In this document: positions 16,678-24,886 of the stretch, piece after piece
How the letters are laid out: every line of letters begins with the position of its first letter
Position numbering within the stretch: position 1 is the stretch's first letter
Origin: CAZWKX01 sp964633975
GTDB taxonomy: Bacteria > Actinomycetota > Acidimicrobiia > Spongiisociales > UBA11373
Assembly: GCA_964633975.1 (NCBI GenBank)
Contig: CAZWKX010000005.1
Coordinates: 1 to 64,000, forward strand
Direction: 5' to 3'
Length of the DNA stretch: 64,000 nucleotides
Notes under the pieces: model-generated
Told to the model about the DNA's origin: nothing
The model's input: only the letters and a program-made list of their open reading frames with translations
Database searches by the model: none
Translations under genes and position numbers: made by a program

Positions 16678-17499
16678 TCACTCGCCGGGTGAGGCGTCTC
16701 GATTGTCGCCGCCCGCTCCCCCGCCACGACGGCGCTCGGCGAGCAGGCGCGCCTGCTCGATCCAGCCGTCCCGCCAGATCCGATCGCGGAACGCGTCGAG
16801 CTGATTGGCTATCAACTCGACTTCGATCTCGTTGAGGTTCGCAAGCTGCTGGAACGAAGCGATGCCCATCTCGTGCAGTAGCTTCTCGATGGCCGGACCA
16901 ATGCCTTTGATCCTCTTCAAGTCGTCGGGTCCCTCTTCGACTTCTACCGAAGGCCGGCTTGCCAGATCGGCGATGAGTGCCTCCTTCTCCACCAGGACCT
17001 CCTGCTGATGGCGGGTGGTCGCCTCGAGCCGGGCAAGACGGGCGTCCGTGCGCTCGTCGAGTCTCTCGCGGAACCAACGCTCCCAATCTGCGTATGCGTG
17101 AGAGCCTCTCGCATCAGACCCGGGAGGGCCACCGGCGGATGCTGTGGGGACGGCGGTGCGCGCTGCCGCCTCCGAGACGGCATCGAGCTGCTCCTGCAGC
17201 GAGGCGATACGCTCGTCGCGTCCGAGCAGCTCCGGATAGAGGCGTTCGAGCTGCTCTATGCGCGTCTGTAGGTGCCGAACCTCCGCCTCACGGGCCCGCT
17301 GCAGTGCAGCAAGTTCGGCCTCCACCGTGGCAAGGCGCGCCTCACGAGCTACGAGGCGGGCGCGCAGGCTCTCCAGCTCGCTGATGCGCCGCGCCCGCTC
17401 CTCGAGCAAACGCCTGGCGGTCTGCAGGTCCAATGTGTCCGCCGGGTCCGACACAGGATCCCCTGCATCGGACGCCGCGCTGTGCCCCTCGTTCTCCAC
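16678..17499 (-). CDS. Coiled-coil protein with C-terminal helix-hairpin-helix domain
   Basis: The 273-residue protein has an N-terminal coiled coil (about residues 20-100, ARRLLEERARRISELESLRA and later AELAALQRAREAEVRHLQTR), a middle linker, and a C-terminal domain DDLKRIKGIGPAIEKLLHEM followed by GIASFQQLANLNEIEVELIA, a helix-hairpin-helix of the kind that opens LKxIxGIGPxxEKxL. The same HhH module occurs in ribosomal and NADH-dehydrogenase-associated proteins and often contacts nucleic acid. The N-terminus is uncertain; GTG 17499 is chosen because GGGAGGA precedes it. Function unknown; a structural DNA- or RNA-binding protein is plausible. Confidence 0.7.
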   Translation of the reverse strand: MENEGHSAASDAGDPVSDPADTLDLQTARRLLEERARRISELESLRARLVAREARLATVEAELAALQRAREAEVRHLQTRIEQLERLYPELLGRDERIASLQEQLDAVSEAAARTAVPTASAGGPPGSDARGSHAYADWERWFRERLDERTDARLARLEATTRHQQEVLVEKEALIADLASRPSVEVEEGPDDLKRIKGIGPAIEKLLHEMGIASFQQLANLNEIEVELIANQLDAFRDRIWRDGWIEQARLLAERRRGGGAGGDNRDASPGE

Positions 17500-17567
17500 G
17501 ATTCCTCCCACAGCGGCGACCGCTCTCAGTGTAGGGAATGGGCCCTCACCGCGAAGGAGAGGCGGTG

Positions 17568-17573
17568 TAGGTT
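17568..17573 (+). promoter_or_regulatory. -10 hexamer of acetyltransferase gene
   Basis: TAGGTT, then 8 bases, then ATG 17582. Supports ATG 17582 over GTG 17576 as the start. On the opposite strand TACACT in the same spacer can serve the coiled-coil gene. Confidence 0.45.
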
Positions 17574-17581
17574 GAGTGGGG

Positions 17582-18052
17582 ATGCAGGTGCGAAAAGCCA
17601 TTCGGGACGATCTGCTCGCCATCGGCCGGGTCGCCGACCTCACCCACTGGCAGGCGTACGACGGGCTGCTGGCACCCGCAACGATCTCGGGGCTCCTCAG
17701 GCGTGACTTCTCGCCTTCGTCGCTGAAGCGACGGCTGCTGAGCGGATGTGTGCTCGTGGCCGAGAATGAAGGAGGCGTCGCCGGCTTCGCCGATGCCGAG
17801 GTGGCAGATGGGCACATCCTGCTCAGGAGTATCGCCGTCGACCCGGAGCGAGATGCCGCCACCGCAGCACTGTGCCTTCTTGCTACGGTCCAGGCGCTCG
17901 CGCCCGGTTTGCCGGTATGCGCCGACGTGATCTTGGGCAACGTGGAAGGAGAGCGCTTCTACGAGGACCAGGGCTTCGTTCCCGGAGAGACCTTGCACGA
18001 GACAGTTCTGGACGAGCCGCTCATAGAACGGCGCTGGTGGCTGTCCGCCTGA
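17582..18052 (+). CDS. GNAT-family acetyltransferase
   Basis: The product, about 156 residues, begins MQVRKAIRDDLLAIGRVADL, the beta1-alpha1 of GNAT folds, and continues with CVLVAENEGGVAGFADAEV, ILLRSIAVDPERDAATAAL (acetyl-CoA binding strand; the Q/RxxGxG loop is not well conserved) and LGNVEGERFYEDQGFVPGE. The substrate is unknown. The weak pyrophosphate loop makes an atypical or slow enzyme possible. It is divergent from the coiled-coil gene and only 19 bases upstream of adenosine deaminase, though that gene has its own -10. Confidence 0.78.
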   Translation: MQVRKAIRDDLLAIGRVADLTHWQAYDGLLAPATISGLLRRDFSPSSLKRRLLSGCVLVAENEGGVAGFADAEVADGHILLRSIAVDPERDAATAALCLLATVQALAPGLPVCADVILGNVEGERFYEDQGFVPGETLHETVLDEPLIERRWWLSA

Positions 18053-18059
18053 GCAGCGC

Positions 18060-18065
18060 TAGCCT
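18060..18065 (+). promoter_or_regulatory. -10 hexamer of adenosine deaminase gene
   Basis: TAGCCT, then 6 bases (CGGCAC), then ATG 18072: leaderless arrangement. Confidence 0.5.
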
Positions 18066-18071
18066 CGGCAC

Positions 18072-19118
18072 ATGAGAGACCTCGACCTCGAAGCCCTTCC
18101 AAAGGTCGTGCTGCACGATCACCTCGACGGTGGGCTGCGTCCGGAGACGGTGTTGGAGCTTGCCGAGGAGGTGGGGTACACCGGGCTTCCCACCTCGAAC
18201 CCGGACTCCCTGCGCCGCTGGTTTCATCAGGGGAACGGGGCGAGCCTGCAGGCTTACTTGGAGGCGTTCAGGCAGACGCTCGCCGTCATGCAGACCTCCA
18301 CCGCTCTGGACCGCGTCGCTCACGAGGCCGTCGTCGACCTGGCCGCCGACGGCGGCGTCTACGCCGAAATCCGCTTCGCCCCCATGCTGCACTGCGAAAA
18401 AGGCCTGACACCGGATGCGGTCTTGGACGCCGTGCTGTGCGGGTTGGCCTCGGGCACCGACGCCACCGGAATGCCCGCCTTCGTGATCGTGGTTGCCATG
18501 CGCCAGCACACCGACTCACTCGATGTGGCTCGGCTGGCAGCGTCTTTTCGGCACAACGGTGTCGTGGGTTTTGATCTCGCCGGCCCCGAGGCCGGCTACC
18601 CAGCCTCGATGCACGCTGCGGCGTGTCGCGCCGCCATCGACGCCGGGTTGCACCTCACCCTCCACGCCGGAGAGGGTGCAGGTGTCGACAGCCTGGCCGA
18701 CGCCCTGGGCTGTGGCCCCGAACGGCTCGGCCACGGCGTTCGCGTCATCGAGGATGCCCTCGTTGCCGGCGGCGAGCTGACCCAGCTCGGTCCGGTCGCT
18801 GCTGCGCTGAAGGCCCAAGGGATCGTCCTCGAGATCTGCCCCTCCTCGAACGTGCAGACCGGCGCCGTCGCTTCCCTGGAGGATCATCCCGTCGGCCTGC
18901 TGTACCGAGCCGGCTTCGCCGTCACCCTGAATACCGACAACCGCCTCATGAGCGGGACATCGATGAGCAGGGAGTTCGATCTAGTGATGCGGCACCATGG
19001 GTTCACCGTCGACGACCTGCATGCAGTCACGCGCACCGCCGCGGCATCCGCCTTCTGCGAGGAGCACACGCGCCGAGAAGTGCTGGAGCGGGTCGAGGCC
19101 GGCTACGGCCGACACTGA
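18072..19118 (+). CDS. add: Adenosine deaminase
   Basis: Hydrolytic deamination of adenosine or deoxyadenosine in purine salvage. The 348-residue protein has KVVLHDHLDGGLRPETV (zinc His pair), the family GVYAEIRFAPMLH strand, LHLTLHAGEGAG with the zinc His and catalytic Glu, ERLGHGVRV and ICPSSNVQTGAV, then FAVTLNTDNRLMSGTSM with the zinc Asp. All active-site elements are present and length is normal. The nearby hpt gene would handle the resulting hypoxanthine. Confidence 0.95.
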   Translation: MRDLDLEALPKVVLHDHLDGGLRPETVLELAEEVGYTGLPTSNPDSLRRWFHQGNGASLQAYLEAFRQTLAVMQTSTALDRVAHEAVVDLAADGGVYAEIRFAPMLHCEKGLTPDAVLDAVLCGLASGTDATGMPAFVIVVAMRQHTDSLDVARLAASFRHNGVVGFDLAGPEAGYPASMHAAACRAAIDAGLHLTLHAGEGAGVDSLADALGCGPERLGHGVRVIEDALVAGGELTQLGPVAAALKAQGIVLEICPSSNVQTGAVASLEDHPVGLLYRAGFAVTLNTDNRLMSGTSMSREFDLVMRHHGFTVDDLHAVTRTAAASAFCEEHTRREVLERVEAGYGRH

Positions 19119-19180
19119 CCCGCTGCTGAAGCCGGCCGAGCGTACATCCGAGTCTCCCCCGGATGCCGGCGGCGGATCGC

Positions 19181-19924
19181 CTAGAGCGCGTCCGGCACCG
19201 TAACCAGAGCGGCACCGATGAGGCCGGCATTGTTGCAGAGCCGGGCCGGGACGACCTCTGTGCGGGTGCGCACCAAGGGAAGGAACTTCTGGTGGCTGCG
19301 GCTCACACCCCCGCCGACGATGATGAGATCGGGTGCGAGGAGATTATCGAGCGCGTTGAAGTACTCGGTGAGAAGCGCAGCCCACTCGCCCCAGGACAGC
19401 CCGGCCGTCTTGCGAGCCGTAGCCGATGCTCTCTCTTCGGCCCTTCCTCCCCACATCTCCACGTGGCCGAGCTCGGTGTTGGGTATGAGCGTGCCGTCGA
19501 CAAAGAGAGCACTGCCGATGCCGGTCCCAAGGGTGAGCAGCAGCACGGTTCCCATCCGGCCCTTGCCGGCCCCGAAGCGCATCTCGGCAATTCCTGCGGC
19601 GGCCGCGTCGTTGAGCGTGACCACCGGCATGCCCAGTGCCGCCGCGAGCAGATCCACCGCGTTGACGCCGAGCCACGACTGGTCCAGGTGAGGAGCGGAG
19701 TCCACGAGGCCGGAACGGATGACCCCCGGAAGCCCACAGCCGACCGGCCCTTGCCACTCGCAGCTTCGCACGATGTCGGCGACACGATCGATGACCGCGT
19801 CGGGCGTCGCCGGCTGGGGAGTGCTGTGCTTGAACCGTTTGGTGACAAGGGCTCCGGTCTCCAGGTCGATGACGGCACCCTTGATCGCGCTCCCCCCGAC
19901 GTCGACGCCCATTCCCTTGCTCAT
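19181..19924 (-). CDS. ppgK: Polyphosphate glucokinase (ROK family)
   Basis: Phosphorylates glucose with inorganic polyphosphate (and ATP). The 247-residue protein begins MSKGMGVDVGGSAIKGAVID and has GPVGCGLPGVIRSGLVDSAP, TLNDAAAAGIAEMRFGAG, the ROK loop LTLGTGIGSALFVDG and the PPGK-type ELGHVEMWGGRAEERASA. The zinc-binding Cys cluster of ordinary ROK glucokinases is absent, as in actinobacterial PPGKs. ATG 19924 overlaps the gcvPB stop as ATGA, so it is the distal gene of the gcvT-gcvPA-gcvPB run. Confidence 0.92.
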   Translation of the reverse strand: MSKGMGVDVGGSAIKGAVIDLETGALVTKRFKHSTPQPATPDAVIDRVADIVRSCEWQGPVGCGLPGVIRSGLVDSAPHLDQSWLGVNAVDLLAAALGMPVVTLNDAAAAGIAEMRFGAGKGRMGTVLLLTLGTGIGSALFVDGTLIPNTELGHVEMWGGRAEERASATARKTAGLSWGEWAALLTEYFNALDNLLAPDLIIVGGGVSRSHQKFLPLVRTRTEVVPARLCNNAGLIGAALVTVPDAL

Positions 19925-21414
19925 TCGACCTCCATGAACCACGTGAGTACGGGCCGACGCGCCGCGGCCGCATCATCGGTCCTTCGCACCGGAGTGTGTG
20001 CGGGATGATCATCGATCTCCTCGGGCCGGGCACGAGCGTTATCGGCCACGGCGCGGAAAGCTGCAGCGAGACTCTCCATAGTCTCTCGGCTCTCCGTCTC
20101 GGTCGGTTCCACCATTAAGGCTTCGTCCACGATTAGAGGGAAGTACATCGTGGGGGCGTGAAAACCGAAATCGAGGACCGCCTTGGCCACGTCCACGGCT
20201 CGCAGTCCCGTTTCCCGCTTGAGCGTTGCTGTAGAAACGACAAACTCGTGCATGCAGGGCCCTGGGAAGGGAACGTCGTAGTCGGACCCCATTAGTAGGG
20301 CCAAATAGCGGGCATTGAGAACCGAACGCTCGGCGACCCGGCGCAGGCCCTCTCCCCCAAGCGCCCTCATGTAGGCGAGAGCCCGCACCACCACTCCGAA
20401 GTTGCCATGCTGGCCGTGCACCCGTCCGATGGAGGCTTCGGGCCGGGTCCAACCCAGGGACCCGTCGCTGCGCTGCTCGGGAAGCGGGCCCGGCAGGTAG
20501 CGCACGAGGCGATCCGCCACCGCAACCGGGCCTGCTCCGGGGCCGCCGCCGCCATGAGGCGTTGCGAACGTCTTGTGCAGGTTCGAGTGCACGATGTCGA
20601 ACCCCATGTCGCCCGGGCGGGCAACCCCGAGAATTGCGTTCAGGTTGGCGCCGTCGTAGTAGAGCAGACCGTCTACGGCATGCACAGCGTCGGCGATGGC
20701 GAGGATGTCCTCCTCGAAGAGACCCAGGGTGTTGGGGTTGGTCAGCATTAGCCCGGCGACGTCCTGGTCGAGAAGAGCGCGCAGGGCCTCGAGATCAACC
20801 ATGCCCCGCTCGTTGGAGGGCACGTGCACGACTTCGTACCCGGCTAGCGCAACCGACGCCGGGTTGGTGCCGTGCGCCGAGTCCGGTATCACCACTCGAG
20901 CACGAGGTCCGTTGTGCTCCTTGTGGTAGGCGCGCATGATGAGAAGGCCGGTGAGCTCGCCGGCGGCGCCCGCCGGAGACTGGAAGGTTGCCCGTTTCAT
21001 GCCGGTCAGCTCGCAGAGGATGCGCTCGGCTTCGAGGAGAAGGGCCAGCGCTCCGGGAACGAGCGAGGCTGGAGCGGCCGGATGAAGGTCGCGGAACCCG
21101 GGATGCTCCGCGGCCCAGTCGCAGACCTTGGGGTTGTACTTCATCGTGCACGACCCGAGCGGGTAGGCGCCAATGTCGACGCCGAAGCTGCGATGGGCGA
21201 GACGATTGAAGTGAGCGACCAGGTCACGCTCGCTCAGCTCTGGCAACGGCGGCGGCCGGTCCGCCGCCTCGGGTAGGGCGATGTCGCCGACGGGAAGATC
21301 TGGGGTGGGCAAGGACCATGCTTTTCGGCCCGGGGACGACAGCTCCACCAGAGTCGGCTCGGCGGCGCCACCCATGAGGGGGCTGCTGCGGGCGTTGCCT
21401 CCCGGTTCAGCCAC
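19921..21414 (-). CDS. gcvPB: Glycine dehydrogenase (decarboxylating) subunit 2 (P-protein beta)
   Basis: PLP-bearing half of the split P-protein of the glycine cleavage system. Landmarks: FNRLAHRSFGVDIGAYPLGS, CTMKYNPKVCDWAA, ELTGMKRATFQSPAGAAGEL, PDSAHGTNPASVALAGYEV, LLYYDGANLNAILGVARPGD, and the PLP lysine in HSNLHKTFATPHGGGGPGAG. GTG 21414 overlaps the end of gcvPA by 8 bases and has GAGG at suitable distance. ATG 21375 gives the more usual family N-terminus. Both are compatible with coupling to gcvPA. Confidence 0.95.
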   Translation of the reverse strand: MAEPGGNARSSPLMGGAAEPTLVELSSPGRKAWSLPTPDLPVGDIALPEAADRPPPLPELSERDLVAHFNRLAHRSFGVDIGAYPLGSCTMKYNPKVCDWAAEHPGFRDLHPAAPASLVPGALALLLEAERILCELTGMKRATFQSPAGAAGELTGLLIMRAYHKEHNGPRARVVIPDSAHGTNPASVALAGYEVVHVPSNERGMVDLEALRALLDQDVAGLMLTNPNTLGLFEEDILAIADAVHAVDGLLYYDGANLNAILGVARPGDMGFDIVHSNLHKTFATPHGGGGPGAGPVAVADRLVRYLPGPLPEQRSDGSLGWTRPEASIGRVHGQHGNFGVVVRALAYMRALGGEGLRRVAERSVLNARYLALLMGSDYDVPFPGPCMHEFVVSTATLKRETGLRAVDVAKAVLDFGFHAPTMYFPLIVDEALMVEPTETESRETMESLAAAFRAVADNARARPEEIDDHPAHTPVRRTDDAAAARRPVLTWFMEVE

Positions 21415-22741
21415 CGGCGATCGCCTCCTCGAGCGCAGCCGTGTAGCCGTCCAGCTCCTGCCGTGTGCGCCGCTCCGTGACGGCAACGAGCAGACCGTTG
21501 GCTATGTCCGGGAATTCGTCTTCGAGGGGAACGCCGGCCAGATACCCACGCTCGGCCATGGCCTCGACGGCTTGGCGGGGGTCCATGGGGAGCGACAAGG
21601 GGAACTCTCGAGCAAACTCGTGCTCCACGGCCAGCGAGACGCCGGGAAGGCGAGCGAGCCGCTCGGCCAGGTAGTGGGCTCCACGTATCGACCGGCGGCC
21701 CAGCTCGGCGAGGCCCTCAGGGCCCAGCCAGGCCAGATGGACGGCGGCAGCGATGGCGTTCAGACTCTGATTGGTGCAGATGTTGGAGGTCGCCTTCTCG
21801 CGCCTGATGTCCTGTTCCCTCGTGCGCAGGGTCAGGGTGTAGGCAACGGCGCCGCGCTCGTCCACGGTGCGCCCGACAAGGCGACCCGGAACACGGCGAA
21901 GCAGCTTCGAAGCAGCGGCAAAGATGCCGAGCCCGGGCCCTCCGAAGGACAGCGGACTGCCCAGAGGCTGCCCTTCGCCGAAAGCGACATCGCAGCCGGC
22001 ATGTCCCGGCGGGCGGAGCACGCCCAGAAGCATGGGGTCGACCTGAGCCAGGGCGAGGGCTCCGCGATCGTGGGCCAGGCGAACGGCGGCCTCGTAGTCC
22101 TCGATGACGCCTAGGTAGTTGGGCTGAGCGAAGAGCACGGCCGCCGGCGCGCCGTCGGCGTCTTCCTCCCACACGGTACGTCCGGCCTCCACCCGATGCT
22201 CCACGATGTCGATGTCCCGAGCGTCGGCGAAGGTGCCGATCACCTGACGAGTCGCCGGGGGCAAGCCCGCCGACACCCAGACGTCACTGCGGCCCGTGGC
22301 ACCGACGGCGAGGTTCACCGCCTCCAGGGCTGCGCTCGCACCGTCGTACAGGGAGGCGTTGGCCACCGGAAGCCCCGTGATCGCCGCCACCATCGACTGG
22401 TACTCGAACAGGGCCTGCAGTACGCCCTGGGAAACCTCGCTCTGATACGGCGTGTACGACGTCACGAACTCGGGTCTCATGGTGAGCGAGCGCACAACGG
22501 GCGACAGGTAGTGGTCGTAGATGCCCCCGCCGGCGAAACAGACGAGATCCCGGCGATTCCGGCACGCCAGATCGTCGATGTGCGCCATCACCTCGGCCTC
22601 AGCGAGAGGCGCAGGCAGGTCGAGCGAGCCTTGGACCACGACGGCGGCGGGCAGGTGCTGAAAGAGATCCGAGACATCCGACATGCCGAGTCGTCCGAGC
22701 ATGACGCTGACGTCGGAAGCGGTATGGGGAGTGAAGTCCAT
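21407..22741 (-). CDS. gcvPA: Glycine dehydrogenase (decarboxylating) subunit 1 (P-protein alpha)
   Basis: The 444-residue partner of GcvPB. It begins MDFTPHTASDVSVMLGRLGM and contains LVCFAGGGIYDHYLSPVVRS, FVTSYTPYQSEVSQGVLQAL, FEYQSMVAAITGLPVANASL, GCDVAFGEGQPLGSPLSFGG and REKATSNICTNQSLNAIAAA, the family hallmarks. ATG 22741 overlaps the gcvT stop (ATGA), so T, PA and PB are translated as a coupled unit. The split P-protein differs from the fused GcvP of mycobacteria. Confidence 0.95.
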   Translation of the reverse strand: MDFTPHTASDVSVMLGRLGMSDVSDLFQHLPAAVVVQGSLDLPAPLAEAEVMAHIDDLACRNRRDLVCFAGGGIYDHYLSPVVRSLTMRPEFVTSYTPYQSEVSQGVLQALFEYQSMVAAITGLPVANASLYDGASAALEAVNLAVGATGRSDVWVSAGLPPATRQVIGTFADARDIDIVEHRVEAGRTVWEEDADGAPAAVLFAQPNYLGVIEDYEAAVRLAHDRGALALAQVDPMLLGVLRPPGHAGCDVAFGEGQPLGSPLSFGGPGLGIFAAASKLLRRVPGRLVGRTVDERGAVAYTLTLRTREQDIRREKATSNICTNQSLNAIAAAVHLAWLGPEGLAELGRRSIRGAHYLAERLARLPGVSLAVEHEFAREFPLSLPMDPRQAVEAMAERGYLAGVPLEDEFPDIANGLLVAVTERRTRQELDGYTAALEEAIAGG

Positions 22742-23820
22742 CAGCGTTCGACAAACGGAGGGGCTACGCGTCGAGCTTTCACAAAGACGTCCCTGATCTC
22801 GACACTGACCCCTGCTTCATCTCCCAGGTCATCGCCGGGGTCGGGCGCCACATATCCCATGCCGATGCCCACCTCGAGACTCGGGCTGAAGTTGCCGCTG
22901 GTGACGGCCCCCACCGACTCCCCGCAACGCAACGCGTAGCCGTGCCGAGGGACCGAGCGATCCTCGAAGGCAAAGCCGATGAGCCGCTTGCGAAGCCCGC
23001 TCTCTTGCTGGGCTTGGAGGGCCTTTTTCCCGATGAAGTCGTGATCCCAGGACACTACCCAGCCCAGGCCGGCCTCCAGCGGCGTCGTGCCCTGGTCGAG
23101 ATCTTGTCCCCAGAGTGGATAGCCCATCTCGAGTCTCAGTGTGTCCCGGGCGCCGAGCCCACACGGGACGGCGCCGGCTTCCAGCAGGGCCTGGAACAAG
23201 GCCTCGGCAAAGTCGTTGGGAACCGCGATCTCTCCGCCAACCTCTCCGGTGTAGCCGGTGCCGGCGGCCATGAGAGACACTCCGCCGAAGTCGACGCGGT
23301 CCACACCAAACCGGCGCGGACGCCACCCGAGCACCTCCTCCAGAACCCGGGGAGCATCCGGTCCTTGCACGGCGATGAGAGCAGACGACTCGCGACGCCT
23401 TTCGGCCGTCAGGCCCGGAGCCGCCTTCAAAACGGCGGCGAGCACCCCCTCGTAGTTGGCCGCGTTGGGAAGGACCCAGTACTCCTCGTCGGCGCAGCGC
23501 CACACGATAATGTCGTCGATGACGCCTCCATCGGAGTTCAGCATCATGGTGTACTGGGCACGGCCGGGCTCCACGAGAGCAACGTCGTTGCAGAAACGCT
23601 CCTGAAGGGTCACCGTCGCGCCGTCGCCCGATATCCAGAAGCGACCCAGGTGGGAGACATCGAAGACCCCACAAGAGCTGCGTACGGCTTGGTGCTCGGC
23701 AAGAGTGCCCGCGTACCTCAGCGGCAGCAGCCAGCCGGAGAATACGACGAAGCGCCCCCCCAGCCGCTCGTGGGTGCTGTGCAGCGGCGAGCGGGCCTCG
23801 GCGACTGGGCTGCCGATCAC
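22741..23820 (-). CDS. gcvT: Aminomethyltransferase, glycine cleavage T-protein
   Basis: Transfers the methylene group from the H-protein lipoyl arm to tetrahydrofolate and releases ammonia. The 359-residue protein has FVVFSGWLLPLRYAGTLAEH, SSCGVFDVSHLGRFWISG, MLNSDGGVIDDIIVWR, GYTGEVGGEIAVPN, LGARDTLRLEMGYPLWGQDL and GAVTSGNFSPSLEVGIGMGY. GTG 23820 is preceded by TAGGCT-N6, so the operon transcript is probably leaderless. Only 26 bases separate it from the upstream nuclease-fold gene. Confidence 0.95.
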   Translation of the reverse strand: MIGSPVAEARSPLHSTHERLGGRFVVFSGWLLPLRYAGTLAEHQAVRSSCGVFDVSHLGRFWISGDGATVTLQERFCNDVALVEPGRAQYTMMLNSDGGVIDDIIVWRCADEEYWVLPNAANYEGVLAAVLKAAPGLTAERRRESSALIAVQGPDAPRVLEEVLGWRPRRFGVDRVDFGGVSLMAAGTGYTGEVGGEIAVPNDFAEALFQALLEAGAVPCGLGARDTLRLEMGYPLWGQDLDQGTTPLEAGLGWVVSWDHDFIGKKALQAQQESGLRKRLIGFAFEDRSVPRHGYALRCGESVGAVTSGNFSPSLEVGIGMGYVAPDPGDDLGDEAGVSVEIRDVFVKARRVAPPFVER

Positions 23821-23826
23821 GGGGAA

Positions 23827-23832
23827 AGCCTA
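23827..23832 (-). promoter_or_regulatory. -10 hexamer of gcvT operon
   Basis: Minus-strand TAGGCT, then TTCCCC, then GTG 23820. The short spacer leaves no room for a glycine riboswitch. Confidence 0.5.
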
Positions 23833-23846
23833 GCCTCCGGGCGAGC

Positions 23847-24353
23847 TCAGCCGGTTTCGACTTCTCCGAGGTTCTTCACCCGAGGAGGGCCGGGGATGCG
23901 GGTCGGTGCGGCCACTTGGGTGGCGTTCTCGGCCTCAAGACCGTATTTGACCAGGAGGTGGAGGTAGTCACGCTGGTAGAAGATCTTGCACTGGATGGCC
24001 GGATAGAGCTGGCGCAGCCGCCTTATCTTCCGGTTCTTCTTGGTGACGAGCTTCTGGTTCATCGTCGTGATCTCGATGTAGAGGTTCTCATCCGGCAAGT
24101 AGAAGTCGGGAGTGAAATAGCTCGTCGCCTCGCCGCTCCCGTTGAAGGAGATGGCAAAGGACCTCGGCTCGTACTCCCAGTCGATTCCATAGAAGTCCAG
24201 GAGGCGGGCAAACTGCTCTTCACTCTGGTGGGCGAAGTCGACCGTGTCCGCAGGGAACTGGAAGTCGTCGTTTGCGATCAGGGTCTCACGCCTCCATGGT
24301 GGCCGTGCCAGCAGCGGCCACCGGACGCTTGGGAAAGAGCCGATGGATCTCAC
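23847..24353 (-). CDS. PD-(D/E)XK-like nuclease-fold protein
   Basis: The recognisable region is residues 40-140 of 168: FARLLDFYGIDWEYEPRSF, then FTPDFYLPDENLYIEITTMN with D83 and E94 spaced as in PD-(D/E)XK folds, then NQKLVTKKNRKIRRLRQLYP and CKIFYQRDYLHLLVKYG. From memory this domain resembles an extension found on some actinobacterial hypoxanthine phosphoribosyltransferases; I could not check that. The third catalytic position is Thr (EIT) where Lys is usual, though nearby Lys residues could substitute. GTG 24353, after GGAG, overlaps the MerR gene by 68 bases. A CTG at 24281 following GGAGG is the alternative. Confidence 0.65.
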   Translation of the reverse strand: MRSIGSFPSVRWPLLARPPWRRETLIANDDFQFPADTVDFAHQSEEQFARLLDFYGIDWEYEPRSFAISFNGSGEATSYFTPDFYLPDENLYIEITTMNQKLVTKKNRKIRRLRQLYPAIQCKIFYQRDYLHLLVKYGLEAENATQVAAPTRIPGPPRVKNLGEVETG

Positions 24354-24765
24354 CTTCGAGCTCCGCTTGCACGGGCCCGACTGCAATGCCGAACACGCCC
24401 TGGCCTCTTCGGAACACATCGACGAGCTCGTCCGCGCTGTGCGCCGCGTAGATCGTCGTCCCATCCGAAAGCAGGGTCACATCGGCGAGCGGAGTTGCAC
24501 TGTCGAGCTGACTGCGCAGGATCTCCATGGCTTGGCGGATCTTGTTGAGGCTCATGCCTGCATCCAACAGGCGTTTGACCACACGCAGCTGCACGATGTC
24601 GGAAAAGGAGTAGAGCCGCTGTGAGCCCGAACCGCGGGCCGTTTGGATGGAGGGGGTGAGCAACTGCGTTCGAGCCCAATAATCGAGCTGCCGGTATGTG
24701 ATACCGACGATGTTGCACACCTGAGGCGCCCGATAACCCATTTCGTCCGTCACGGCCTTGCTCAC
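24286..24765 (-). CDS. MerR-family regulator (Rv1830-like)
   Basis: The 159-residue product contains the winged-helix MerR DNA-binding domain MGYRAPQVCNIVGITYRQLD, ARTQLLTPSIQTARGSGSQR and LYSFSDIVQLRVVKRLLDAG, and a C-terminal part LLSDGTTIYAAHSADELVDV plus RRGQGVFGIAVGPVQAEL conserved in the second MerR gene of the mycobacterial garA region. No Cys effector motif is present. A TAAGCT -10 lies just upstream. GTG 24765 overlaps GGGGGAG; the GTG four codons later is possible. The targets are unknown. Confidence 0.88.
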   Translation of the reverse strand: MSKAVTDEMGYRAPQVCNIVGITYRQLDYWARTQLLTPSIQTARGSGSQRLYSFSDIVQLRVVKRLLDAGMSLNKIRQAMEILRSQLDSATPLADVTLLSDGTTIYAAHSADELVDVFRRGQGVFGIAVGPVQAELEGEIHRLFPKRPVAAAGTATMEA

Positions 24766-24886
24766 CTCCCCCGAGAGCTTACACGACCGTAATTCCGCGA
24801 CGTGGAACTACCGACGTGAAACTAGATGGCGCGCATGCCAGTTGTCAACAACCCCTGTGGAAAAGCGCGGTAGGAACCTCGACAGC

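Noticed and set aside
19130..19175. CATCCG/CGGATG hairpin between add and ppgK as a terminator
   Set aside because: Stem is only 6 bp with a 9-base loop and interrupted extension; too weak to call.
23821..23846. Glycine riboswitch upstream of gcvT
   Set aside because: Only 26 bases lie between the neighbouring genes and the promoter appears leaderless.
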